Notes: generated from the sequence alone by a model not told the origin. 64,000 nucleotides of DNA from Knoellia locipacati (GCF_007992835.1 NZ_BKBA01000008.1:1-64000), one strand, 5' to 3'; positions 29,560-39,609 are shown, counted from the first letter of the stretch. A program made the numbers and translations.

Positions 29560-30798
29560 TCAGCGGCGGCACTCGAGGTCGTCGAGGTCGACGGCGGCGG
29601 CCATCGCCCGGTAGCCCGCGTCGCCCGGGTGGAGGTGGTCGCCGCTGTCGTAGGCCGGGAGCATCCGGGTCGTTCGCTGCGGGTCGCGGATCGCGGCGTC
29701 GAAGTCGACGACGGCATCGAACTCGCCGGTCGTGCGGATCCACTGGTTGACCTGGACGCGGATCGCCTCGCGCCGCGCGGACCACCGGCTGCCGCCCTCC
29801 CAGGGCGTGATGGTCCCGCCGACGACGCAGACGCCGCGCGCGTGGGCACGGGCGACGAGCTGGCGGTAGGCGTTGATGAGGTCGGCGGGCTTGGTCGCGA
29901 AGTCCCAGCGCAGGTCGTTGACGCCCTCCATGACGACGACCGTGCGCACGTCGGGCTGGGCGAGGACGTCGCGGTCGAACCGGGCCTGGGCGCTGACACC
30001 GGAGCCGTCGGCGAGCACGCGGTTGCCCGAGATGCCTTCGTTCATCACGCCGAACTGGTGCGGCGCGGGCCGGGCGAGGACCCGGCGGGCGAGGACGTCG
30101 GGCCAGCGGGAGTTGGTGCCGGGCGTCGACTTGTCGCCGTCGGTGATGGAGTCGCCGAGCGCGACGACGGTGTCGACCTGCTGCGGCGTCTCGACGACCG
30201 CGGACTCGACCCACGCGTAGCTGCCGGTGGGAGTCGGGTAGGCGTCCGCGCTCTCGTCGGACGCGTGGTCGCCGGTCGTCGAGACCCAGCTCGTCTGGTG
30301 GGCGAGCTTGTGCCCGCTCACCGTCCCGGCGTCACCGACGACGTGGATGCTCACGGCGAGCGTGGACTGGGCGGGCAGGTCGCCCGGCAACGGGTCGCTG
30401 AGCACCTCGGCGCCGACGGGCACCGTGACGCTCGACTCCTCACTGAAGGTGAGCTGCCGGTTCGTCCCGGCCTTGATCGTCGCTCCCTCGCCGGCGTGCC
30501 CGACCCACACGGAGTCGAACGTCACGGGTGTGGAGCCAAAGGCGTTGGACAGCGAGATGCGCAGCCCGGACCCGCCGACGCTCGTGTGGACGATGTTGCG
30601 CACGGTCTGGTCGGCGAGCGTGAAGGTCGTCGTGTCGACCGCCGTCCCCCAGGTCCCGACCGCGTTGGTCGGTCGGCCCGCGGTCGACGGCGCCGGCTGC
30701 GGCAGCAGGGCGACGGCGGCGCTCGAGACGACCGCGGCGACACCGGCGACGACCGTGGTGCGCGGGCTTGAGAGGAAGGTCACGTGAGAATTGTTCAC
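29560..30798 (-). CDS. Secreted SGNH/GDSL hydrolase
   Basis: About 412 residues. GTG 30798 is chosen; GTG 30783 and ATG 30819 are alternatives. A signal-peptide-like hydrophobic segment (TTVVAGVAAVVSSAAVALL) is followed by a beta-sandwich N-domain (about 40-190) and an SGNH catalytic domain with VALGDSITDG (Ser), EGISGNR, EGVNDL and a C-terminal DHLHPGDAGY (Asp/His). Such enzymes de-esterify sugars, lipids or pectin-like substrates outside the cell. No linked gene explains the substrate. Confidence 0.88.
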   Translation of the reverse strand: MNNSHVTFLSSPRTTVVAGVAAVVSSAAVALLPQPAPSTAGRPTNAVGTWGTAVDTTTFTLADQTVRNIVHTSVGGSGLRISLSNAFGSTPVTFDSVWVGHAGEGATIKAGTNRQLTFSEESSVTVPVGAEVLSDPLPGDLPAQSTLAVSIHVVGDAGTVSGHKLAHQTSWVSTTGDHASDESADAYPTPTGSYAWVESAVVETPQQVDTVVALGDSITDGDKSTPGTNSRWPDVLARRVLARPAPHQFGVMNEGISGNRVLADGSGVSAQARFDRDVLAQPDVRTVVVMEGVNDLRWDFATKPADLINAYRQLVARAHARGVCVVGGTITPWEGGSRWSARREAIRVQVNQWIRTTGEFDAVVDFDAAIRDPQRTTRMLPAYDSGDHLHPGDAGYRAMAAAVDLDDLECRR

Positions 30799-30826
30799 CC
30801 CCGCCCGCCGGAGCGCCACTCGGCAA

Positions 30827-30866
30827 CGCGAAGGCGCCGCCCCCGGGTGGGGAGCGGCGCCTCGCG
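30827..30866. terminator. Terminator after the M36 metalloprotease gene
   Basis: A GC-rich stem (30827-30840 with 30854-30866, one bulged A) lies 11 nt beyond the protease stop on the minus strand. Confidence 0.75.
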
Positions 30867-30876
30867 TCGGGTCAGG

Positions 30877-33867
30877 TCACTTGCGCAGGACCTGCACCTC
30901 CGAGACCGCGATCGTCTGCGCACCGGCGTATGCCGTCGTGCAGTCGGTGGCGTTGTTCGGGTCCTCGTCCTGCTCGCCCTGGAACTGCGGGCCGCCCTGG
31001 CACTGGTTCGTGTCGAGCGCGAACCGCAGGTGGGTCGCCGCCGTCTGCGGGATGTCGAACGTCCGCATCTTGAGCTCCGGCGCGACCGGTCGGGGCGCCG
31101 CACCCGGGAAGGCGTCCGGCGCGGAGGTGAACACCGGCCGGAAGTCGGCGTCCTTGTCGCACAGGACCCGGCCCTTGGCGTCGCAGGCGAGCACCGTGAA
31201 CGAGCGCAGGTTCTGGAAGCGTCCGGCGGCACCGGGCTCCGGGAGAGCACTCACCTGGACCTTGCGGACGACCTGGCGGCCGCCGACGAGGTCGATGGTG
31301 AACTGCTTCTGGGCCGCAGAGGGAGCGGGGACCGTGGTCGCCGTCGAGCCCTCGTCGCCGTCGATCATGGCGGGGACGTCGACGCCCTCACCGGTGACCG
31401 TGGCGCCCGCCGCGCTGCTCGCGAGGTTGGTGAGCAGCTTGACCGGCATGTCCCGGGTCTGGCGCGGCTTGGCGGTGAAGCTCACCCGCGTCTGGCCCTT
31501 GCCCGCCGCGAGCACGGTGTAGGTGCGCTCACCCGGAAGGATCGAGAACGTGTCGGCCAGGTCGGTGGCCGGGTCGGTGTCCGCGACCGGCGTCGAGCGG
31601 GCGGTGTACTCGCCGACGAAGAGCTGGGCGCCCGCGACCGGGCGGCCGTCCTCGTCGGTCGGGTTGAACCGCAGGGTCGCCGGGTCGCCGTAGGCCGAGG
31701 TGAAGGACGGCGTCGGGTTGCTGTCGTTGCTGTTGACCGACGACGCGCCCTGACCGAGGCCGCGTCCGGCGAAGCCGTTCCACAGCAGGTCCTGGTTGGC
31801 CCCACCGAAGCGGAGGAGGTCGGCCGCGAGCATCGCGTTGCGGGCGTCGACCATGCTCACCGAGCCCGACGGCATGAGCAGCCACGCGTCGAAGACGAGC
31901 TGCATCCAGCGCCGGTTGCCCGGGCACGCGGTGACCGGGGTGTCGCCGGTGGCGCAGCTGCGCTGGGTCGCGGCGTCACCGGTGCCGTAGCGCGCCATGA
32001 ACGCGCTCCGGATGTCGCCGTGGGTGGCCGACCAGATCTCGCCGTCGGCGTGGACCTGCGGACCGGTGAGGTCGTAGCCCACGTTGCTGTAGTTGAGCGG
32101 GCTCTTGCTGAAGTTGTAGTTGCGGATGCCGCGGTTCTCGTTGCCCGTGACGTAGGCCCCCATCGGGGTCGCGGTCGCGCTCACCGGGACGTAGCCCCAC
32201 TCCTGGAGGTACTCCGTGGCCATGAGGTCGGACCAGCTCTCACCCATGGCGCCGGCCTGGAGACCGGAGAGGCCGTTGTTGGGGCCGCCCGCCATGCGGT
32301 TGCTGATGCCGTGGCCGTACTCGTGGCCGATGACCGACATGTCGTAGTCGCCGTCGACGCACGGGGCGTAGAACGAGCCCGCGAGCGGCTGCCAGAGGTA
32401 CATGTTGCTGTAGCCGCTGACGCCCTCGGGCGGGGTGCCGAAGTTGGCGTTGTTGCGCGAGCCCGACTGGGCGCCGGACTGGCTGTAGCCGAGGACCGGG
32501 TCGTTGCCGAGCCCGCCCTTGCCGGCGTTGTCGCGCTGGAAGTTCCACGCCGTCTCGGTGAAGCCGAGCTTGTAGGACCAGTCGTGCATCCGGTTGTGCA
32601 TCGCGAAGAGGTTCGTGGTCGCCGCGTCGATGTCGTTGCGGGCGCTGCTCGTGTAGTTGGCCGGGTTGCACTTGTTGGCCGACCACTGGTTGGTCCACGG
32701 GAAGGTGTAGTTGCGGTCCGGGGTGAGCGGCGCCGGGTTCACGGCACCGATGCCGCGCCAGCGCTCGCCGCTGTAGGCGTTGTTGCCGTTCGTCGTCGTC
32801 GTGCTCTGACCGGTCAGCGGGTCGACGTCCCACGCCCTCGGCGACGCGTTGTTGGCGACGGTCTCGGTGCAGCCGGTCGCCGTCGTCCAGCACCACTCGA
32901 CGCGGGTGTCGGTCGAGCTGTGGTCGGTCGCGGGAGTGCCGGTGAAGACCTTCCAGCGCGGGTTGTCGCTGTCGAAGTCGACGAGCGACTCCCGCGCGAT
33001 GACGTCACCGCTGACCGCGTCAACGTGGACCGAGTAGCCGCTGTCGTCGCCGTCGCGGATCACGACCTGGTATGCCGTGCGCGCAGCCGAGCCGGGGACC
33101 GGCACCGCGACCTGCTTGACCTGCTGGTCGCCGACGAGGCCCTTGGCCTTGAGGGTGGTCCAGCCGGTCTCCCGGCTTCGCTGGGTGGCGGTGCCGTCGG
33201 TGATGTCCGTGGCCTTGGCGCCGACGTTGGCGGCTGCCTTCCGGAGCGCCTCCTCCGGCGTGACCGACGGGTCGGCACGACGGGCGGAGCTCTCCCCGCG
33301 CAGCGGTGCCAGCGTGGAGCTGACGTAGCGGGCGCTGCCCTTCTCGACCGCGACGACGACGAGACCGTCGATCCCGGCCGGGACGCCGCCGATGGTCTGG
33401 CGGAGCATGACGACCGAGGAGCCGCCGACCGCGTTGGTGCTCACGTGCTCCATCGACGCGATGTCGGCCGCGGTGAGACCGAACGCTGTGGCGTTGCGCT
33501 CGAGGTAGGTGCGGGCGGCCGCGACGGGATCCGAGCCGAGGCCGGTGGCGAGCGGCGCCGTGCCCTGAGGGGTGACGGTCCCGACCGAGCCGAAGCGGTT
33601 GAAGGTCACCGTGGCGCCGCCGGTGCCGCGGCGGGCCTCGCCGCCGGGTGCGGCCGCCGACTTCTGGGCTGCGGACGGTGCGACCGAGGCCTTGCGCAGG
33701 TCGATGTCGGGCAGGTGGTCGTGGCTGTCGCCCGCCGGTGGCACCGCCGTCGGCGTGTCGCTCGGCGCGGCGAGGGCGGACCCGGATGTGGCCGTTCCCA
33801 CCGCCACCACCGCCGCGAGTGCCGCCGCCGAGACGGTGATCCCGCGGCGTCTTCCTCCGTGTGTCAT
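30877..33867 (-). CDS. Secreted M36 (fungalysin-type) zinc metalloprotease
   Basis: 996 residues from ATG 33867 (ribosome site GGGGAG). A signal peptide ending SGSALA precedes FTP/PepSY-like propeptide regions (about 60-310). The catalytic domain has HEYGH (His515, Glu516, His519) and the downstream GESWSD Glu ligand. The C-terminal part has a PA-like insert and a jelly-roll-like beta domain (FTIDLVGGRQVVRKVQV). Actinobacterial M36 enzymes degrade extracellular proteins such as elastin or casein. The gene is monocistronic and carries its own terminator. Confidence 0.93.
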   Translation of the reverse strand: MTHGGRRRGITVSAAALAAVVAVGTATSGSALAAPSDTPTAVPPAGDSHDHLPDIDLRKASVAPSAAQKSAAAPGGEARRGTGGATVTFNRFGSVGTVTPQGTAPLATGLGSDPVAAARTYLERNATAFGLTAADIASMEHVSTNAVGGSSVVMLRQTIGGVPAGIDGLVVVAVEKGSARYVSSTLAPLRGESSARRADPSVTPEEALRKAAANVGAKATDITDGTATQRSRETGWTTLKAKGLVGDQQVKQVAVPVPGSAARTAYQVVIRDGDDSGYSVHVDAVSGDVIARESLVDFDSDNPRWKVFTGTPATDHSSTDTRVEWCWTTATGCTETVANNASPRAWDVDPLTGQSTTTTNGNNAYSGERWRGIGAVNPAPLTPDRNYTFPWTNQWSANKCNPANYTSSARNDIDAATTNLFAMHNRMHDWSYKLGFTETAWNFQRDNAGKGGLGNDPVLGYSQSGAQSGSRNNANFGTPPEGVSGYSNMYLWQPLAGSFYAPCVDGDYDMSVIGHEYGHGISNRMAGGPNNGLSGLQAGAMGESWSDLMATEYLQEWGYVPVSATATPMGAYVTGNENRGIRNYNFSKSPLNYSNVGYDLTGPQVHADGEIWSATHGDIRSAFMARYGTGDAATQRSCATGDTPVTACPGNRRWMQLVFDAWLLMPSGSVSMVDARNAMLAADLLRFGGANQDLLWNGFAGRGLGQGASSVNSNDSNPTPSFTSAYGDPATLRFNPTDEDGRPVAGAQLFVGEYTARSTPVADTDPATDLADTFSILPGERTYTVLAAGKGQTRVSFTAKPRQTRDMPVKLLTNLASSAAGATVTGEGVDVPAMIDGDEGSTATTVPAPSAAQKQFTIDLVGGRQVVRKVQVSALPEPGAAGRFQNLRSFTVLACDAKGRVLCDKDADFRPVFTSAPDAFPGAAPRPVAPELKMRTFDIPQTAATHLRFALDTNQCQGGPQFQGEQDEDPNNATDCTTAYAGAQTIAVSEVQVLRK

Positions 33868-34089
33868 GCGTGACTCCCCTTGTGGCAAGGGCACCCCCGA
33901 CGGTCACGGATGTCGTGCCGTTCGACCTGGTGCCGGCTCCAGCCAAACGTCCGCCGGGTCAGCACGGCACCCCTCAAAGAGTCAGGAGTTGGCAAAGAAC
34001 CGGTGGCTACCGGGAGAAAGTCACGTGACGGGACGGCATACGCGCGGCGTGTGTCCGCCGCCGACGGACGGGCGAGCCACCACGTCGGA
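33868..34089. promoter_or_regulatory. Upstream region of the M36 protease gene
   Basis: 222 bases between the protease start and the PEPCK terminator, with the protease promoter facing left. One GGCATAC motif copy lies at about 34035. No operator or RNA gene was recognised. Confidence 0.4.
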
Positions 34090-34144
34090 CGCAACGCGAG
34101 AGGCGCCGCACCCCACGACGGGGGGCGGCGCCTCTCGCGTTGCG
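34090..34144. terminator. Terminator of the PEPCK gene
   Basis: A 20-bp perfect stem (34090-34109 with 34125-34144), 11 nt after the PEPCK stop on the minus strand. The lower stem resembles the M36 terminator (GGCGCCGC core), although the two flank different genes. Confidence 0.85.
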
Positions 34145-34155
34145 TCAGCGCGGGG

Positions 34156-35988
34156 TCACTCGACGCCGAGGCGCGCCTTGAGACCGTCGAGCTCGACCTG
34201 GAGCGCGGTCGGCAGGTTGTCGCCGAACTTGGCGAACCACTCCTCGATCTGCGGGATCTCGGCCTTCCACTCCTCGTTGTCGACCGTGAGCGCCTTGGCG
34301 AGCTCGGCCGGGTCCATGTCGAGGCCGTCGGTGTCGATCGACTCGGGGGTGGGCACGTGACCGATGGCCGTCTCGACCGCCGCGGCCTTGCCCTCGATGC
34401 GCTCGATGGCCCACTTGAGGACGCGGGCGTTCTCGCCGAAGCCGGGCCACACGAAGTTGCCCTCCTCGTCGCGACGGAACCAGTTGACGTAGAAGATCTT
34501 CGGGAGCTTGGACGCGTCGGCGTCCTTGCCGATGTTGATCCAGTGCTGGAAGTAGTCGCCGGCGTTGTAGCCGATGAAGGGGAGCATCGCCATCGGGTCG
34601 CGGCGGACGACACCGACCTGACCGGTGGCGGCCGCGGTCGTCTCGGACGACAGCGTCGCGCCCATGAACGTGCCGTGGGTCCAGTCGCGGGACTCGGTGA
34701 CGAGCGGCACGGTGGTCTTGCGGCGGCCGCCGAAGAAGATCGCCGAGATCGGGACGCCCTGCGGGTCGTCGTACTCCGGGGCGAGGATGTCGCACTGCTT
34801 GATCGGGGTGCAGTAGCGGCTGTTGGCGTGGCTCGACAGGACGCCGGCCTCGCCGTCGGCGGGGGTCCAGTCCTCGCCCTTCCACGACGTCGCGTGCTCG
34901 GGCATGTTCTCGAGGCCCTCCCACCAGATGTCGCCGTCGTCGGTGAGCGCGACGTTGGTGAAGACCGAGTTGCCCTTGTTGATCGTCGCCATCGCGTTGG
35001 GGTTGGTGTGCTCGTTGGTCCCGGGCGCGACGCCGAAGAAGCCGAACTCCGGGTTCACGGCATACAGGCGGCCGTCCTTGCCGAAGCGCATCCAGGCGAT
35101 GTCGTCGCCCAGGGTCTCGACCTTCCAGCCCGGGATGGTCGGCTTGAGCATCGCGAGGTTGGTCTTGCCGCAGGCGCTCGGGAAGCCGGCCGCGATGAAG
35201 TAGACCTGTTGCTCCGGCGAGGTGAGCTTGAGGATGAGCATGTGCTCGGCCATCCAGCCCTCGTCGCGCGCCATGACGCTGGCGATGCGCAGCGAGTAGC
35301 ACTTCTTGCCGAGCAGGGCGTTGCCGCCGTAGCCCGAGCCGTAGGACCAGATCATCCGCTCCTCGGGGAACTGGACGATGTACTTCTCGGGGTTGCAGGG
35401 CCACGTGACGTCCTGCTGGCCGGGCTCGAGGGGGGCGCCGAGCGAGTGCAGGGCCGGGACGTACTTGGCGTCGTCGCCGAGCTCCTCGATCCGGCGCAGG
35501 ACCTCGCTGCCGCAGCGGGCCATGACGCGCATCGACGCGACGACGTACTCGGAGTCGGTGAGCTCGACGCCGAACATCGGGTTCTCGGACTCGATGTGGC
35601 CCATGACGAACGGGATGACGTACATCGTGCGGCCCGTCATGCAGCCGGCGTAGAGCCCGCGCATGAGGTCCTTCATCTCGTTCGGGTCCATCCAGTTGTT
35701 CGTCGGACCCGAGTCCTTCTCGTCGACCGAGCAGATGTAGGTGCGGTCCTCGACGCGGGCGACGTCGCTGGGGTCGGAGGCGGCGTAGAAGCTGTTGGGC
35801 TTCTTGTCCTCGTTGAGCCGCACGAAGGTTCCGGCGGCGACGAGCTTGTCCGTGAGCCGGGTCCACTCCTCGTCGGACCCGGTGACCCACACGACCTCGT
35901 CGGGGGTGGTCATCGCGGCGACCTCGTCGACCCAGGCCTGGAGGCCTGCGTGCGTGGTGCCCTGAACGGGTGCGGCGGGGGCGGTCAT
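34156..35988 (-). CDS. pckG: GTP-dependent phosphoenolpyruvate carboxykinase
   Basis: 610 residues from ATG 35988, normal for the GTP class. The active-site P-loop FPSACGKTN carries the hallmark Cys273 of GTP-PEPCK. Also present are the metal-binding [10 protein letters not shown] region, [19 protein letters not shown] and the C-terminal guanine-binding [14 protein letters not shown]-like block ([11 protein letters not shown]). It converts oxaloacetate plus GTP to PEP for gluconeogenesis, which fits the adjacent fatty-acid oxidation genes. It stands alone with its own terminator. Confidence 0.98.
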   Translation of the reverse strand: MTAPAAPVQGTTHAGLQAWVDEVAAMTTPDEVVWVTGSDEEWTRLTDKLVAAGTFVRLNEDKKPNSFYAASDPSDVARVEDRTYICSVDEKDSGPTNNWMDPNEMKDLMRGLYAGCMTGRTMYVIPFVMGHIESENPMFGVELTDSEYVVASMRVMARCGSEVLRRIEELGDDAKYVPALHSLGAPLEPGQQDVTWPCNPEKYIVQFPEERMIWSYGSGYGGNALLGKKCYSLRIASVMARDEGWMAEHMLILKLTSPEQQVYFIAAGFPSACGKTNLAMLKPTIPGWKVETLGDDIAWMRFGKDGRLYAVNPEFGFFGVAPGTNEHTNPNAMATINKGNSVFTNVALTDDGDIWWEGLENMPEHATSWKGEDWTPADGEAGVLSSHANSRYCTPIKQCDILAPEYDDPQGVPISAIFFGGRRKTTVPLVTESRDWTHGTFMGATLSSETTAAATGQVGVVRRDPMAMLPFIGYNAGDYFQHWINIGKDADASKLPKIFYVNWFRRDEEGNFVWPGFGENARVLKWAIERIEGKAAAVETAIGHVPTPESIDTDGLDMDPAELAKALTVDNEEWKAEIPQIEEWFAKFGDNLPTALQVELDGLKARLGVE

Positions 35989-36462
35989 CTGCGTCCGTTG
36001 TCCTTCCGGTTCCGGGGCTGAGCCCGGCATGGTGGCCCGGTCGACGCCGGAGCCACCTCGGAGGCGATCCGACGACTGACCTGCTGGAGTTGTCACGGTA
36101 CTCGCATCGTGAGACGCGTCTTGTCCCAAGCGTGAGAACCGTGGTCCGTGCTCCGGGGAGCACGATCTGTCCACCGTAGGAGGTCGAGCGGACAGGCACG
36201 GCAGCGGAAACCTTTCCGCACCTATGAGGTCCCTCACACGCGGTCCTACCTGCGGGTATGCCGTCCGCCCCGTCGACGTGACCGCGCTTCCGGCACGGAC
36301 GTGCCCCAGTCACCCGCCGCCCCCACCCGGGCGCCCACAATCGACCAATTGGTCACGAAATGTCGGAGCAGTTCGTGACCAATTGGTCGAAAAGTGCTGC
36401 AGATGGTGGTGGGTGGTCGTGCGGGGGAGACGGGGCCGGACGGGGGCGCTGGTCAGCCCTCG
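35989..36462. promoter_or_regulatory. 474-nt intergenic region upstream of pckG
   Basis: No convincing gene. The half nearest pckG should hold its promoter. At the far end, just past the flavin operon's last gene, lies a large inverted repeat (36341-36390, listed separately). One GTATGCC copy lies at about 36257. Short open frames here have atypical composition and are rejected. Confidence 0.5.
36341..36390. repeat. 19-bp perfect inverted repeat, each arm itself a palindrome
   Basis: Arms 36341-36359 and 36372-36390 are perfect complements separated by 12 nt. Each arm contains the 12-bp palindrome GACCAATTGGTC, so the site offers two identical dyads 31 nt apart. The AT-rich core stands out against the GC-rich background. 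It could be a tandem repressor operator or the terminator of the flavin operon. Confidence 0.85.
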
Positions 36463-36981
36463 TCAGGCGGTGGCTCTCAGGCCGAACTGGCTGCGGTGGA
36501 AGACCAGCGGGAGGGTGTGGTCGGCGTTCTCGACCGCGTGCAGCCGGAGCAGCACGATGGTGTGGTCGCCGGCCTCGACCTCGCGGTGCACGGAGGTGTC
36601 GAAGAGCGCGAGCCCGTCGTCGAGGGTCACGGCCCCGTCGTCGGTCCGCGACAGCGACAGGCCGTCGAACCGGCGCTCGCCCGGTCCGGCGAGCTGGCGC
36701 GCCACCGCGTCGTGGTGGTGCGCGAGGACGGTGACCCCGAGGTGGCCCGCGCGACGCAGCTCGGGCCAGGTCCGTGACGTGTTGGCGATCGAGAACGACA
36801 CGAGCGGCGGGTCCAGGCTCACCGAGGTGAACGAGCTCGCGGCCAGCCCGACGAGGGCACCGTCGACCTCGGCCGCGACGGCGACGACGCCGCTCGGGAA
36901 GCTCGCGAACGCCTGCCTCAGGCGCACCGGGTCGAGATCGGGCTCGGTCCGCTCGGCCAGCGGGACGGCATACCGGCTCAT
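36463..36981 (-). CDS. Flavin reductase-like domain protein
   Basis: 172 residues from ATG 36981, overlapping the preceding FMN-reductase stop by 4 nt. It has the split-barrel flavin reductase pattern: FASFPSGVVAVAA near the start, then GLAASSFTSVSLDPPLVSFSI and a late LVFHRSQFG. Such proteins give FMNH2 to two-component monooxygenases. It is the last gene of a nine-gene operon that also encodes an LLM monooxygenase, its likely partner. Confidence 0.88.
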   Translation of the reverse strand: MSRYAVPLAERTEPDLDPVRLRQAFASFPSGVVAVAAEVDGALVGLAASSFTSVSLDPPLVSFSIANTSRTWPELRRAGHLGVTVLAHHHDAVARQLAGPGERRFDGLSLSRTDDGAVTLDDGLALFDTSVHREVEAGDHTIVLLRLHAVENADHTLPLVFHRSQFGLRATA

Positions 36982-37475
36982 GTCCGCACCCCGAGGAGGC
37001 GCTCGACGACCGGCCGGGTGTCGGCCAGCCACGCGGCATACGCCTGCGGGTCGTCGTGGTCTCGGTCGACGACGTAGAGGCCACGGCCCGGCACGGTCGC
37101 ACCGAGCTCGGTGAGGACAGGCCGCAGGGTGAGCTCGGCGGCGAGGGAGTGGGCCGGCGAGCCACCGAGGAGCAGCGGTACCGCGAGCCCGCGCAGCCCC
37201 GTCCCGCCGGCGAACCGGTCGAGGAACAGCTTGAGCAGGCCGGTGTAGGTGCCCTTGTAGGTGGGGCTGGCGACGACGACGAGGTCCGACGCGCCCACCT
37301 CCTCGACGAGCCGGCCGACCCCGGGGTCGGACCAGTCGAGGAGTGCGGGGCCGAGCGTCGCGAGGTCGACGACCTGCTCCGGTTCGCGGCCGGTGAGCTC
37401 GCGCGCCACGTGGTGCGCGGCGGCCAGGGTCCGGCTGGCCGGCCTGGGGTTGCCGACGACGACGGTGGTCACCAT
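36978..37475 (-). CDS. NAD(P)H-dependent FMN reductase, flavodoxin-like
   Basis: 165 residues from ATG 37475, overlapping the hydrolase stop by 7 nt. The start VVVGNPRPASRTL binds FMN phosphate, and ASPTYKGTYTGLLKLFLDR is the flavin-ring loop of the SsuE/MsuE-type NADPH-FMN reductase family. It probably supplies reduced FMN to the LLM monooxygenase in the same operon, alongside the second reductase. Confidence 0.88.
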   Translation of the reverse strand: MVTTVVVGNPRPASRTLAAAHHVARELTGREPEQVVDLATLGPALLDWSDPGVGRLVEEVGASDLVVVASPTYKGTYTGLLKLFLDRFAGGTGLRGLAVPLLLGGSPAHSLAAELTLRPVLTELGATVPGRGLYVVDRDHDDPQAYAAWLADTRPVVERLLGVRT

Positions 37476-38233
37476 GCGCTCGACTCCACGGCGAGGACGG
37501 GCTCGAGCCCACCCTTGAGGACCTCGAGGAAGGTCACGACCTCGGCCGCGACTGACCGGTGCTGGAGGTCGTTGAGGACGTCGTGGTGGGCGCCGCGGAC
37601 CACGGTCAGCCGGGTGCGGGGGGACGCGCTCGCGACCGAGGCCAGGGCACGGCGGTCGGCCAGTGGGTCGGAGTCGCCGACGAGCAGCAGCCGGGGCAGG
37701 TCGACCTCGCCCTGCAGGGCCGCGCGCAGGAGGGTGGCGTCGAGGGCCGTGCTGAGTGCGCCCTCGGACAGCGGCTGCTGGTCCGTGAGCACGGCACGGT
37801 GGACGGGGCAGCGCGTGCGCTCGTCGAGCTGCTCGTCCCACGACGTCGCGGTGCTCGCCTGCGCGCCCGGCAGGCCCGCGAGGACGACGGCGTCGGGCCA
37901 CCAGGACGCATCGAGCCGCTCCTCCGCCACGAGGGCGGTGACCGCGAGGGCGCCGGTGTCGGCGCCGACGAGGACGAGCGGGTGGACGACCTCGGCGCTC
38001 GACGCTGTGCCGTCGACGTCGGTCTCGAGCCGGTCGGCGAAGGCAGTGAGCGCGGCGACCGGGTCCGGGCCTTCGAGGTGTGGCGGCTCCACGACCCGGA
38101 CCCGGTAGGCGTCGGCCGCGATCCGGGCGGCGAACCGCCGGTAGGTCTGTGGGGACTCCCCGCGACCGGGAACGACGACGACGGTGCCACGGGTGCGAAC
38201 CCCCTCGGGGGCGTGGTGGTCGAGGGTGGTCAC
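37469..38233 (-). CDS. Alpha/beta-hydrolase-like protein
   Basis: 254 residues from GTG 38233, overlapping the monooxygenase stop by 4 nt. It has a hydrolase-like oxyanion segment (VVVVPGRGESPQTYRRFAARI), a GADTGAL turn where GxSxG would be expected, and a C-terminal GAHHDVLNDL His motif with LLLVGDSDPLAD. Asp or Thr in place of the usual nucleophilic Ser makes the catalytic residue uncertain. It probably processes an ester or thioester of the operon's substrate. Confidence 0.75.
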   Translation of the reverse strand: MTTLDHHAPEGVRTRGTVVVVPGRGESPQTYRRFAARIAADAYRVRVVEPPHLEGPDPVAALTAFADRLETDVDGTASSAEVVHPLVLVGADTGALAVTALVAEERLDASWWPDAVVLAGLPGAQASTATSWDEQLDERTRCPVHRAVLTDQQPLSEGALSTALDATLLRAALQGEVDLPRLLLVGDSDPLADRRALASVASASPRTRLTVVRGAHHDVLNDLQHRSVAAEVVTFLEVLKGGLEPVLAVESSAW

Positions 38234-39609
38234 GACGCGGCCTCCAGACCCTGGGTCTCGGACGAGTCCTGGTCCGACTCGGCCCGGCGGCGCACGGTGT
38301 TGCTGTTCTCGGGGATGGGCAGGCCGAGGTTGCCGCGCAGGGTGTCGGCCTCGTACTCGGTCCGGAACAGCCCGCGCTCCTGGAGGATCGGCACCACCCC
38401 GTCGACGAACAGCTCGAGCTCCTCGTTGGTGCGGAACGCGAGGTTGATCCCGTCGAAGGTCCCCGCGCGGAACCACTCCTCGATCCGGTCGGCGACGGTG
38501 ACGGGAGCACCGACGAACGGTGAGCGCTTGTAGCCGTTGAGTCCCTGCGCCACCTGTCGGAGGGTGAGGTTCTCGGCCCTGGCGCGCTCGATGATGCGGG
38601 CCGCCCCCGTGCGACCGCCGCGCTCGGCGAGGTGCGCGACGTCGGGGAACGGTGCGTCGAGGTCGTGGACGCTGAAGTCGTGGGCCCCGAACGACCGGCC
38701 GAGCAGGCCGAGGTTGCGCTCGAAGTCGTCGTCCTCCTCGTGGATCTCCTCGTCGCGTCGCTGTGCCGCCTCGTCGGTGGCGGCGACGACCGGACCTCCG
38801 TGGATGAAGATCTTGATGTGGTCGGGGTCGCGGCCGGCGGCAGCGGTGCGACGCTTGATGTCGCGGTAGTACTCCTGCGCCGACTCGAGGGTCCCGCCGG
38901 GGGCGTAGATGCCCTCGGCGACCTGGGCGGCGAGGTTGCGGCCCTCCTCGGAGACACCTGCCTGGAAGATCACCGGCTGTCCCTGCGGCGAGCGCGACAG
39001 GTTGAGCGGCCCGGCGACGTCGAAGTGCTCACCGTGGTGCTCGAGCGCGTGCAGCCGCTCCGGGTCGAGGAAGCGACCGCTCTCGACGTCGGCGGGGAAG
39101 GCGTCGTCCTCGTAGGAGTCCCAGAGCCCCCGAGCCACCTGGACGAACTCGAGGGCCCGGCCGTAGCGGGTGTCGTAGTCGAGGTGCTCCTCGAGCCCGA
39201 AGTTGCGGCTCGTGCCGGTGTCGAAGCTCGTGACGACGTTCCATCCCGCCCGGCCACCGCTGATGTGGTCGAGCGAGCCGAACCGGCGGGCGAGGTTGAA
39301 GGGTGAGTTGTAGGTCGAGCTCGCCGTGCCGACGAGGCCGATGTGCTTCGTGTGGGTGGCGACGGCGGAGAGCAGGGTGAGCGGCTCGAGCCGGTTGAGG
39401 TAGTGCGCCGGGTAGGTCGCGTTGATGAACTGGCTGTCGACGACGAACAGGGCGTCGAACAGCGCGTGCTCGGCCGCCTGAGCCTGCTGGATGTAGTAGC
39501 CGATGTCGATGCTGGCGTTCTTGGCGACGCGGGGGTCCTTCCAGAGCCCGTGCTGGCCGGGGCCGCCGACGCCGTAGGGGTGGAGTGCGAGGTGGATCCT
39601 GCGAGACAT
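38230..39609 (-). CDS. LLM-class FMN-dependent monooxygenase (NtaA/SnaA/DszA type)
   Basis: 459 residues from ATG 39609. The start IHLALHPYGVGGPGQHGLWK and the motifs DALFVVDSQF, SGGRAGWNVVTS and QAGVSEEGRNLAA match the NtaA/SnaA/DszA/EmoA subfamily. These enzymes use FMNH2 and oxygen to cleave C-N or C-S bonds in nitrilotriacetate, sulfones or related thioethers. Two flavin reductases and a peptide-type importer are in the same operon. The substrate cannot be read from the sequence. Confidence 0.9.
   Translation of the reverse strand: MSRRIHLALHPYGVGGPGQHGLWKDPRVAKNASIDIGYYIQQAQAAEHALFDALFVVDSQFINATYPAHYLNRLEPLTLLSAVATHTKHIGLVGTASSTYNSPFNLARRFGSLDHISGGRAGWNVVTSFDTGTSRNFGLEEHLDYDTRYGRALEFVQVARGLWDSYEDDAFPADVESGRFLDPERLHALEHHGEHFDVAGPLNLSRSPQGQPVIFQAGVSEEGRNLAAQVAEGIYAPGGTLESAQEYYRDIKRRTAAAGRDPDHIKIFIHGGPVVAATDEAAQRRDEEIHEEDDDFERNLGLLGRSFGAHDFSVHDLDAPFPDVAHLAERGGRTGAARIIERARAENLTLRQVAQGLNGYKRSPFVGAPVTVADRIEEWFRAGTFDGINLAFRTNEELELFVDGVVPILQERGLFRTEYEADTLRGNLGLPIPENSNTVRRRAESDQDSSETQGLEAAS

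Noticed and set aside
30784-33873. A 1029-codon plus-strand frame
   Set aside because: Arg/Val-rich shadow of the M36 protease gene with no motif.
33880-36021. A 713-codon plus-strand frame over pckG
   Set aside because: Reverse-strand shadow of a clear PEPCK gene, rich in Arg, Val and Gly.
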